This document shows, piece after piece, positions 50,118-62,000 of a DNA stretch of 64,000 bases (position 1 is its first letter; every line of letters begins with the position of its first letter). The stretch is from Antitrichia curtipendula (Eukaryota > Streptophyta > Bryopsida > Hypnales > Leucodontaceae): NCBI GenBank assembly GCA_951230915.1, contig OX579637.1:19530001-19594000 (forward strand). Direction: 5' to 3'. The notes below the pieces were generated by a model, which searched no databases, was not told the DNA's origin, and saw nothing but the letters and a program-made list of their open reading frames with translations. The translations under genes and the position numbers were made by a program.

Positions 50118-53100
50118 TCAATAACTAAGTGCACATTCCAATATTCCAAAAGATATACTAGTTGGAATTACTCTTTCCATTACTTTCAAATCCATGGCCG
50201 CATTCAACTCACCACCCATTTTGTTTAATTTGTAACGAGACCCAAACAAGAATGGGCCAACCCCGTATTTTAGAGATTGACAAATGCATGAGTCAATAAC
50301 TAATTGCACGTTACAAATTGAAAAAGATGTACTAGTTGGAATTACTCTTTCCATTACTTTCAAGTCCATGACCGCATTCAACTCACCACCCATTTTGTTT
50401 AATTTGTAACGAAACCAAACAAGAATGGCCAACCCCATATTTTAGAGAATGACAAGTGCATGAGTCAATAACTAAGTGCATATTACAAATCTATTAAAAT
50501 GTACAAGTTGGAAATACTCTTTCCAGTACTTTCAAGTCCATGGCCGCATTCAATTCATCGCCCATTTTGTTTAATTTGTAACGAAACCCAAACAAGAATG
50601 GGCCAACTTCGTATTTTAGAGATCAACAAATGCATGAGTCAATAATTGAGTGCACGTTACAAATTTAAAAAGATGTACTAGTTGGAATTACTCTTTCCAT
50701 TACTTTCAAATCCATGGCCGCATTCAACTCACCACCCATTTTGATTAATTTGTAACGAGACCCAAACAAGAATGGGCCAACCCCGTATTTTAGAGATTGA
50801 CAAATGCATGAGTCAATAACTGAGTGCACGTTACAAATTTATAAAGATGTACTAGTTGGAATTACTCTTTCCATTACATTCAAATCCATGGCCGCATTCA
50901 ACTCATCGCCCATTTTATTTAATTTGTAACGAAACCCAATCAAGAATGGGCCAACCCCGTATTTTAGAGAATGACAAATGCATGAGTCAATAACTGAGTG
51001 CACGTTACAAATTTAATAAAATGTACAAGTCGGAATTACTCTTTCCATTACTTTCAAATCCATGGCCGCATTCAACTCACCACCCATTTTGTTTAATTTG
51101 TAACGAAACCCAAACAAGAATGGGCCAACTTCGTATTTTAGAGATCAACAAATGCATAAGTCAATAATTGAGTGCACGTTACAAATTTAAGAAAATGTAC
51201 AAGTTGGAATTACTCTTTCCATTACTTTCAAATCCATGGCCGCATTCAACTCATCGCCCATTTTGTTTAATTTGTAACGAAACCCAATCAAGAATGGGCC
51301 AACCCCGGATTTTAGAGAATGACAAAAGCATGAGTGAATAACTGAGTGCACGTTACAAATTTAATAAAATGTACAAGTCGGAATTACTCTTTCCATTACT
51401 TTCAAATCCATGGCCGCATTCAACTCATCGCCCATTTTGTTTAATTTGTAACGAATCCCAATCAAGAATGGGCCAACCCCGTATTTTAGAGATTGACAAA
51501 TGCATGAGTGAATAGCTGAGTGCACGTTACAAATTTAATAAAATGTACAAGTTGGAATTACTCTTTCCATTACTTTCAAATCCATGGCGGCATTCAACTC
51601 ATCGCCCATTTTGTTTAATTTGTAACGAAACCCAAACAAGAATCGGAAAACCCCGTATTTTAGAGAATGACAAATGCATGAGTCAATAACTAAGTGCACA
51701 TTCCAATATTCCAAAAGATATACTAGTTGGAATTACTCTTTCCATTACTTTCAAATCCATGGCCGCATTCAACTCACCACCCATTTTGTTTAATTTGTAA
51801 CGAGACCCAAACAAGAATGGGCCAACCCCGTATTTTAGAGATTGACAAATGCATGAGTCAATAACTAATTGCACGTTACAAATTGAAAAAGATGTACTAG
51901 TTGGAATTACTCTTTCCATTACTTTCAAGTCCATGACCGCATTCAACTCACCACCCATTTTGTTTAATTTGTAACGAAACCAAACAAGAATGGCCAACCC
52001 CGTATTTTAGAGAATGACAAGTGCATGAGTCAATAACTAAGTGCATATTACAAATCTATTAAAATGTACAAGTTGGAAATACTCTTTCCAGTACTTTCAA
52101 GTCCATGGCCGCATTCAATTCATCGCCCATTTTGTTTAATTTGTAACGAAACCCAAACAAGAATGGGCCAACTTCGTATTTTAGAGATCAACAAATGCAT
52201 GAGTCAATAATTGAGTGCACGTTACAAATTTAAAAAGATGTACTAGTTGGAATTACTCTTTCCATTACTTTCAAATCCATGGCCGCATTCAACTCACCAC
52301 CCATTTTGTTTAATTTGTAACGAGACCCAAACAAGAATGGGCCTGGCCCGTATTTTAGAGAATGACAAATGCATGAGTCAATAACTGAGTGCACGTTACA
52401 AATTTAATAAAATGTACAAGTCGGAATTACTCTTTCCATTACTTTCAAATCCATGGCCGCATTCCACTCACCACCCATTTTGATTAATTTGTAACGAGAC
52501 CCAAACAAGAATGGGCCAACCCCGTATTTTAGAGATTGACAAATGCATGAGTCAATAACTGAGTGCACGTTACAAATTTATAAAGATGTACTAGTTGGAA
52601 TTACTCTTTCCATTACATTCAAATCCATGGCCGCATTCAACTCATCGCCCATTTTATTTAATTTGTAACGAAACCCAATCAAGAATGGGCCAACCCCGTA
52701 TTTTAGAGAATGACAAATGCATGAGTCAATAACTGAGTGCACGTTACAAATTTAATAAAATGTACAAGTCGGAATTACTCTTTCCATTACTTTCAAATCC
52801 ATGGCCGCATTCAACTCACCACCCATTTTGTTTAATTTGTAACGAAACCCAAACAAGAATGGGCCAACTTCGTATTTTAGAGATCAACAAATGCATAAGT
52901 CAATAATTGAGTGCACGTTACAAATTTAAGAAAATGTACAAGTTGGAATTACTCTTTCCATTACTTTCAAATCCATGGCCGCATTCAACTCATCGCCCAT
53001 TTTGTTTAATTTGTAACGAAACCCAATCAAGAATGGGCCAACCCCGGATTTTAGAGAATGACAAAAGCATGAGTGAATAACTGAGTGCACGTTACAAATT

Positions 53101-54470
53101 TAATAAAATGTACAAGTCGGAATTACTCTTTCCATTACTTTCAAATCCATGGCCGCATTCAACTCATCGCCCATTTTGTTTAATTTGTAACGAATCCCAA
53201 TCAAGAATGGGCCAACCCCGTATTTTAGAGATTGACAAATGCATGAGTGAATAGCTGAGTGCACGTTACAAATTTAATAAAATGTACAAGTTGGAATTAC
53301 TCTTTCCATTACTTTCAAATCCATGGCGGCATTCAACTCATCGCCCATTTTGTTTAATTTGTAACGAAACCCAAACAAGAATCGGAAAACCCCGTATTTT
53401 AGAGAATGACAAATGCATGAGTCAATAACTAAGTGCACATTCCAATATTCCAAAAGATATACTAGTTGGAATTACTCTTTCCATTACTTTCAAATCCATG
53501 GCCGCATTCAACTCACCACCCATTTTGTTTAATTTGTAACGAGACCCAAACAAGAATGGGCCAACCCCGTATTTTAGAGATTGACAAATGCATGAGTCAA
53601 TAACTAATTGCACGTTACAAATTGAAAAAGATGTACTAGTTGGAATTACTCTTTCCATTACTTTCAAGTCCATGACCGCATTCAACTCACCACCCATTTT
53701 GTTTAATTTGTAACGAAACCAAACAAGAATGGCCAACCCCGTATTTTAGAGAATGACAAGTGCATGAGTCAATAACTAAGTGCATATTACAAATCTATTA
53801 AAATGTACAAGTTGGAAATACTCTTTCCAGTACTTTCAAGTCCATGGCCGCATTCAATTCATCGCCCATTTTGTTTAATTTGTAACGAAACCCAAACAAG
53901 AATGGGCCAACTTCGTATTTTAGAGATCAACAAATGCATGAGTCAATAATTGAGTGCACGTTACAAATTTAAAAAGATGTACTAGTTGGAATTACTCTTT
54001 CCATTACTTTCAAATCCATGGCCGCATTCAACTCACCACCCATTTTGTTTAATTTGTAACGAGACCCAAACAAGAATGGGCCTGGCCCGTATTTTAGAGA
54101 ATGACAAATGCATGAGTCAATAACTGAGTGCACGTTACAAATTTAATAAAATGTACAAGTCGGAATTACTCTTTCCATTACTTTCAAATCCATGGCCGCA
54201 TTCCACTCACCACCCATTTTGATTAATTTGTAACGAGACCCAAACAAGAATGGGCCAACCCCGTATTTTAGAGATTGACAAATGCATGAGTCAATAACTG
54301 AGTGCACGTTACAAATTTATAAAGATGTACTAGTTGGAATTACTCTTTCCATTACATTCAAATCCATGGCCGCATTCAACTCATCGCCCATTTTATTTAA
54401 TTTGTAACGAAACCCAATCAAGAATGGGCCAACCCCGTATTTTAGAGAATGACAAATGCATGAGTCAATA
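50118..54470. repeat. 10-monomer higher-order repeat, 1739 bp, with a 9-monomer variant
   Basis: Units start at about 50118, 51683 and 53422. The first is 1565 bp and lacks the monomer with GGGCCTGGCCCG that follows the CAACTTCG monomer in the other two. The second is 1739 bp. The third is cut after about six monomers near 54470, where GTTATAAATTTAAAAAG sequence replaces the expected variant. Over the shared parts the units look almost identical, which marks this as the most recently homogenised part of the domain. Confidence 0.9.
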
Positions 54471-57400
54471 ACTAAGTGCACGTTATAAATTTAAAAAGAT
54501 GTACTAGTTGGATTTATTCTTTCCATTACTGTCAAATCCATGGCCGCGTTCAAGTCACCACCCATTCTGTTTAATTTGTAACGAAACCCAAATAAGAATG
54601 GGCCAACCCCGTATTTTAGAGAATAACATAAACGTGAGTCAATAATTGAGTGCACATTACAAATTTATTGAAATGTACAAGTTGGAATTAGTCTTTCCAT
54701 TACTTTCAAATCCATGGCCGCATTCAACTCACCACCCATTTTGTTTAATTTGTAACGAAACCAAACAAGAATGGGCCAACCCCGTATTTTAAAGAATGAC
54801 AAATGCATGAGTCAATAACTGAGTGCACGTTACAAATTTAAAAAGATGTACTAGTTGAAATTACTCTTTCCATTACTTTCAAATCCATGGCCGCATTCAA
54901 CTCACCACCCATTCTGTTTAATTTGTAACGAAACCCAAACAAGAATGGGCCTAGCCCGTATTTTAGAGATCGGCTAATGCATGAGTCAATAACTAAGTGC
55001 ACGTTACAAATTTAAAAAGATGTACTAGTTGGAATTACTGTTTCCAGTACTTTCAAATCCATGACCGCATTCAACTCAGCACCCATTTTGTTTAATTTGT
55101 AACGAAACCCAGACAAGAATGGGCCAACCCCGTATTTTAGAGAATGACAAATGCATGAGTCAATAACTAATTGCACATTCCAAATTTAAAAAGATGTACT
55201 AGTTGGAATTACTCTTTTTTTATTACTTTCAAATCCATGGCGGCATTCAACTCACCACCCATTCTGTTTAATTTGTAACGAAACCCAAACAAGAATGGGC
55301 CAACCCCGTATTTTTGAGAATGACAAATGCATCAGTCAATAAGTGAGTGCACGTTACAAATTTAATAAAATGTACAAGTTGGAATTACTCTTTCCATTAC
55401 TTTCAAATCCATGGCCGCATTCAAGTCACCACCCATTCTGTTTAATTTGTAACGAAATCCAAACAAGAATGGGCCAACCCCGTATTTTAGAGAATGACAA
55501 ATGCATGAGTCAATAACTGAGTGCACGTTATAAATTTAAAAAGATGTACTAGTTGGATTTATTCTTTCCATTACTGTCAAATCCATGACCGCATTCAACT
55601 CACCACCCATTTTGTATAATTTGTAACGAAACCCAAACAAGAATGGGCCAACCCCGTATTTTAGAGAATGACAAATGCATGAGACAATTACTAATTGCAC
55701 ATTCCAAATTTAAAAAGCTGTACTAGTTGGAATTACTCTTTCCATTACTTTCAAATCCATGACCGCATTCAACTCACCACCCATTATGTTTAATTTGTAA
55801 CGAAACCCAAACAAGAATGGGCCAACCCCGTATTTTAGAGATCGACAAATGCATGAGTCAATAACTGAGTGCACGTTACAAATTTAAAAAGATGTACTAG
55901 TTGGAATTACTCTTTCCAATACTTTCAAATCCATGGCCGCATTCAACTCATCGCCCATTTTGTTTAATTTTTAACGAATCCCAATCAAGAATGGGCCAAC
56001 CCCGTATTTTAGAGAATGACAAAAGCATGAGTGAATAACTGAGTGCACGTTACAACTTTAATAAAATGTACAAGTTGGAATTACTCTTTCCATTACTTTC
56101 AAATCCATGGCCGCATTCAACTCATCGCCCATTTTGTTTAATTTGTAACGAAACCCAAACAAGAATGGGCCAACCCCGTATTTTAGAGAGTGACAAATGC
56201 ATGAGTCAATTACTAATTGCAAATTCCAAATTTAAAAAGCTGTACTAGTTGGAATTACTCTTTCCATTACTTTCAAATCCATGCCCGCATTCAACTCACC
56301 ACCCATTAAGTTTAACTTGTAAAGAAAACCAAACAAGAATGGGCCTGGCCCGTATTTTAGAGAATGACAAATGCATGAGTGAATAACTGAGTGCACGTTA
56401 CAAATTTAAAAAGATGTACAAGTTGGAATTACTCTTTCCATTACTTTCAAATCCATGGCCGGATTCAACTCATCGCCCATTTTGTTTACTTTGTAACCAA
56501 AGCCAAAAAGAATGGACCTAGCCCGTATTTTAGAGAATGACAAATGCATGAGTCAATAACTGAGTGCACGTTACAAATTTAAAAAGATGTATTAGTTGGA
56601 ATTACTCTTTCCATTACTTTCAAATCCATGGCCGCATTCAACTCACCACCCATTTTGTTTAATCTGTAACGAAACCAATCAAGAATGGCCAACCCCGTAT
56701 TTTGGAGAGTGACAAATGCATGAGTCAATAACTGAGTGCACGTTACAATTTTAAAAAGATGTACTAGTTGGAATTACTCTTTCCATTACTTTCAAGTCCA
56801 TGGCCGCATTCAACTCATCGCCCATTTTGTTTAATTTGTAACGAAACCCAATCAAGAATGGGCCAACCCCGTATTTTAGAGAATGACAAATGCATGAGTG
56901 AATAACTGAGTGCACGTTACAAATTTAATAAAATGTACAAGTTGGAATTACTCTTTCCATTACTTTCAAATCCATGGCCGCATTCAACTCATCGCCCATT
57001 TTGTTTAATTTGTAACCAAAGCCAAACAAGAATGGGCCAAACCCGTATTTTAGAGAATGACAAATGCATGAGTGAATAACTGAGTGCACATTCCAAATTT
57101 AAAAAGATGTACGAGTTGGAAATACTCTTTCCATTACTTTCAAATCCATGACCGCATTCAACTCACCACTCATTCTAATTAATTTGTAAGGAAACCCAAA
57201 CAAGAATGGGCCAAGCCCGTATTTTAGAGAATGACATAAACGTGAGTCAATAATTGAGTGCACATTACAAATTTATTGAAATGTACAAGTTGGAATTAGT
57301 CTTTCCATTACTTTCAAATCCATGGCCGCCTTTAAGTCACCACCCATTCTGTTTAATTTGTAACGAAACCCAAACAAGAATGGGCCTAGCCGGTAATTTA

Positions 57401-59094
57401 GAGACCGACAAATGCATGAGTCAATAACTAAGTGCATCTTACAAATCTATTAAAATGTACAAGTTGGAAATACTCTTTCCACTACTTTCAAGTCCATGGC
57501 CGCATTCAAGTCACCACCCATTCTGTTTAATTTGTAACGAAACCCAAACAAGAATGGGCCAACCCCGTATTTTAGAGAATGACAAATGCATAAGTCAATA
57601 TCTGAGTGCACGTTACAAATTTAAAATGATATACTAGTTGGAATTACTCTTTCCATTACTTTCAAATCCATGGCCACGTTCAAATCACCACCCATTCTGT
57701 TTAATTTGTAACGAAACCCAAACAAGAATGGGCCAACCCCGTATTTTAGAGAATAACATAAACGTGAGTCAATAATTGAGTGCACATTACAAATTTGTTG
57801 AAATGTACAAGTTGGAATTAGTCTTTCCATTACTTTCAAATCCATGGCCGCATTCAAGTCACCACCCATTCTTTTTAATTTGTAACGAAACCCAAACAAG
57901 AATGGGCCTAGCCGGTATTTTAGAGATCAACAAATGCATGAGTGAATAACTGAGTGCACGTTACAAACTTATAAAGATGTACTAGTTGGAATTACTCTTT
58001 CCATTACTTTCAAATCCATGGCCGCATTCAACTCACCAACCATTTTGTTTAATTTGTAACGAAACCCAAACATAAATGGGCCAAACCCGTAATTTAGAGA
58101 ATGACAAATGCATGAGTCAAGAACTAAGTGCATATTACAAATCTATTAAAATGTACAAGTTGGAAATACTCTTTCCAGTACTTTCAAGTCCATGGCCGCA
58201 TTCAAGTCACCACCCATTTTGTTTAATTTGTAACAAAACCCAAACAAGAATGGGCCAACCCCGTATTTTAGAGAATGACAAATGTATGAGCCAATAACTA
58301 AGTGCACATTACAAACTTAATAAAGTGTACAATTTGGAAACAGTCTTTCCATTACTTTCAAATCCATGGCCACATTCAACTCATCGCCGATTTTGTTTAT
58401 TTTGTAACGAAAGCTAAAAAGAATGGGCCAACCCCGTATTTTAGAGAATGACAAATGCATAAGTCAATATCTGAGTGCACGTTACAAATTTAAAAAGATG
58501 TACTAGTTGGAATTACTCTTTCCATTACTTTCAAATCCATGGCCGCGTTCAAGTCACCACCCATTCTGTTTAATTTGTATCGAAACCCAAACAAGAATGG
58601 GCCAACCCCGTATTTTAGAGAATAACATAAACGTGAGTCAATAATTGAGTGCACATTACAAATTTATTGAAATGTACAAGTTGGAATTAGTCTTTCCATT
58701 ACTTTCAAATCCATGGCCGCATTCAAGTCACCACCCATTCTGTTTAATTTGTAACGAAACCCAAACAAGAATGGGCCAACCCCGTATTTTAGAGAATGAC
58801 AAATGCATGAGTGAATAACTGAGTGCACGTTACAAATTTAAAAAGATGTACTAGTTGGAATTACTCTTTCCATTACTTTCAAATCCATGGCCGCGTTCAA
58901 GTCACCACCCATTCTGTTTAATTTGTAACGAAACCCAAACAAGAATGGGCCTAGCCGGTATTTTTGAGACCGACAAATGCATGAGTCAATAACTAAGTGC
59001 ACGTTACAAATTTAAAAAGATGTACTAGTTGGAATTACTCTTTCCATTACTTTCAAATCCATGGCCGCATTCAAGTCACCACCCATTTTGTTTA
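54471..59094. repeat. Less homogenised satellite block
   Basis: Monomers here are more varied, and several unusual forms appear once or a few times: CACCCATTAAGTTTAACTTG near 56300, TTTGTTTACTTTGTAACC near 56482, and CACTCATTCTAATTAATTTG near 57165. A subfamily with GAATAACATAAACGTGAGTC in place of GAATGACAAATGCATGAGTC starts at 54623 and becomes frequent further right. Confidence 0.75.
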
Positions 59095-62000
59095 ATTTGT
59101 AACGAAACCCAAACAAGAATGGGCCAACCCCGTATTTTAGAGAATGACAAATGCATGAGTCAATAACTAAGTGCATCTTACAAATCTATTAAAATGTACA
59201 AGTTGGAAATTCTCTTTCCACTACTTTCAAGTCCATGGCCGCATTCAAGTCACCACCCATTCTGTTTAATTTGTAACGAAACCCAAACAAGAATGGGCCA
59301 ACCCCGTATTTTAGAGAATGACAAATGCATAAGTCAATATCTGAGTGCACGTTACAAATTTAATAAAGTGTACAATTTGGAAACAGTCTTTCCATTACTT
59401 TCAAATCCATGGCCACATTCAACTCATCGCCGATTTTGTTTATTTTGTAACGAAAGCTAAAAAGAATGGGCCAACCCCGTATTTTAGAGAATGACAAATG
59501 CATAAGTCAATATCTGAGTGCACGTTACAAATTTAAAAAGATGTACTAGTTGGAATTACTCTTTCCATTACTTTCAAATCCATGGCCGCGTTCAAGTCAC
59601 CACCCATTCTGTTTAATTTGTATCGAAACCCAAACAAGAATGGGCCAACCCCGTATTTTAGAGAATAACATAAACGTGAGTCAATAATTGAGTGCACATT
59701 ACAAATTTATTGAAATGTACAAGTTGGAATTAGTCTTTCCATTACTTTCAAATCCATGGCCGCATTCAAGTCACCACCCATTCTTTTTAATTTGTAACGA
59801 AACCCAAACAAGAATGGGCCAACCCCGTATTTTAGAGAATGACAAATGCATGAGTCAATAACTAAGTGCATCTTACAAATCTATTAAAATGTACAAGTTG
59901 GAAATTCTCTTTCCACTACTTTCAAGTCCATGGCCGCATTCAAGTCACCACCCATTCTGTTTAATTTGTAACGAAACCCAAACAAGAATGGGCCAACCCC
60001 GTATTTTAGAGAATGACAAATGCATAAGTCAATAACTAAGTGCACATTCCAATATTCCAAAAGATGTACAAGTTGGAATTACTCTTTCCATTACTTTCAA
60101 ATCCATGGCCGCATTCAACTCACCACCCATTCTATTTAATTTGTAACGAAACCCAAACAAGAATGGGCCAACCCCGTATTTTAGAGAGTGACAAATGCAT
60201 GAGCCAATAACTAAGTGCATATTACAAATCTATTAAAATGTACAAGTTGGAATTAGTCTTTCCAGTACTTTCAAGTCCATGGCCGCATTCAGGTCACCAC
60301 CCATTTTGTTTAATTTGTAACGAAACCCAAACAAGAATGGGCCAAACCCGTATTTTAGAGAATGACAAATGCATGAGTGAATAACTCAGTGCACATTCCA
60401 AATTTAAAAAGATGTACGAGTTGGAAATACTCTTTCTAGTACTTTCAAGTCCATGGCCGCATTCAAGTCACCACCCATTCTGTTTAATTTGTAACGAAAC
60501 CCAAACAAGAATGGGCCTAGCCGGTAATTTAGAGACCGACAAATGCATGAGTCAATAACTAAGTGCACGTTACAAATTTAAAAAGATGTACTAGTTGGAA
60601 TTACTCTTTCGATTACTTTCAAATCCATGGCCGCATTCAACTCACCACCCATTTTGTTTAATTTGTAACGAAACCCAAACTAGAATAGGCCAACCCCGTA
60701 TTTTAGAGATTGACAAATGCATGAGTCAATAACTGAGTGCACGTTAGAAATTTACAAAGCTGTACTAGTTGGAATTACTCTTTCCATTACTTTCAAATCT
60801 ATGGCCGCGTTCAAGTCAGCACCCATTCTGTTTCATTTGTAACGAAACCCAATCAAGAATGGGCCAACCCCGTATTTTAGAGAATGACATAAACATGAGT
60901 CAATAAATGAGTGCACATTACAAATTTATTAAAATGTACAAGTTGGAATTAGTCTTTCCATTACTTTCAAATCCATGGCCGCATTCAAGTCACCACCTAT
61001 TCTGTTTAATTTGTAACGAAATCCAAACAAGAATGGGCCTAGCCGGTATTTTAGAGATCGAGAAATGCATGAGTCAATAACTAAGTGCACGTTACAAATT
61101 TAAAAAGATGTACTAGTCGGAATTACTCTTTCCATTACTTTCAAATCCATGGCCGCGTTCAAGTCACCACCCATTTTGTTTAATTTGTAACGAAACCCAA
61201 ACAAGAATAGGCCAACCCCGTATTTTAGAGAATGACAAATGCATGAGTCAATAACTGAGTGCATATTACAAATCTATTAAAATGTACAAGTTGGAAATAC
61301 TCTTTCCACTACTTTCAAGTCCATGGCCGCATTCAAGTCACCACCCATTCTGTTTAATTTGTAACGAAACCCAAACAAGAATGGGCCAACCCCGTATTTT
61401 AGAGAATGACAAATGCATGAGTCAATAACTAAGTGCATCTTACAAATCTATTAAATTGTACAAGTTGGAAATACTCTTTCCACTACTTTCAAGTCCATGG
61501 CCGCATTCAAGTCACCACCCATTCTGTTTAATTTGTAACGAAACCCAAACAAGAATGGGCCAACCCCGTATTTTAGAGAATGACAAATGCATGAGTCAAT
61601 AACTAAGTGCATCTTACAAATCTATTAAAATGTAGAAGTTGGAAATACTCTTTCCAGTATTTTCAAATCCATGGCCGCATTCAACTTATCGCCCATTTTG
61701 TTTAATTTGTAACGAAACCCAAACAAGAATGGGCCAACCCCGTATTTTAGAGAATGACAAATGCATGAGTCAATAACTAAGTGCATCTTACAAATCTATT
61801 AAAATGTACAAGTTGGAAATACTCTTTCCATTACTTTCAAATCCATGGCCGCGTTCAAGTCACCACCCATTCTGTTTAATTTGTAACGAAACCCAAACAA
61901 GAATGGGCCAACCCCGTATTTTAGAGAATGACAAATGCATAAGTCAATATCTGAGTGCACGTTACAAATTTAATAAAGTGTACAATTTGGAAACAGTCTT

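Larger units (their letters stand above)
32846..54470. repeat. Higher-order repeat domain with changing unit size (6-11 monomers)
   Basis: A marker monomer carrying ATCGGAAAACCCC starts at 32846, 36845, 39457, 40501, 41720, 43634, 45202, 46248, 47293, 48684, 50077, 51642 and 53381. Spacings are 3999, 2612, 1044, 1219, 1914, 1568, 1046, 1045, 1391, 1393, 1565 and 1739 bp, all close to whole multiples of 174. The marker is usually followed by the CATTCCAATATTCCAAAAGA or CATTCCAATACTCCAAAAGA variant. The copies are much alike but differ by whole monomers gained or lost. Confidence 0.9.
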
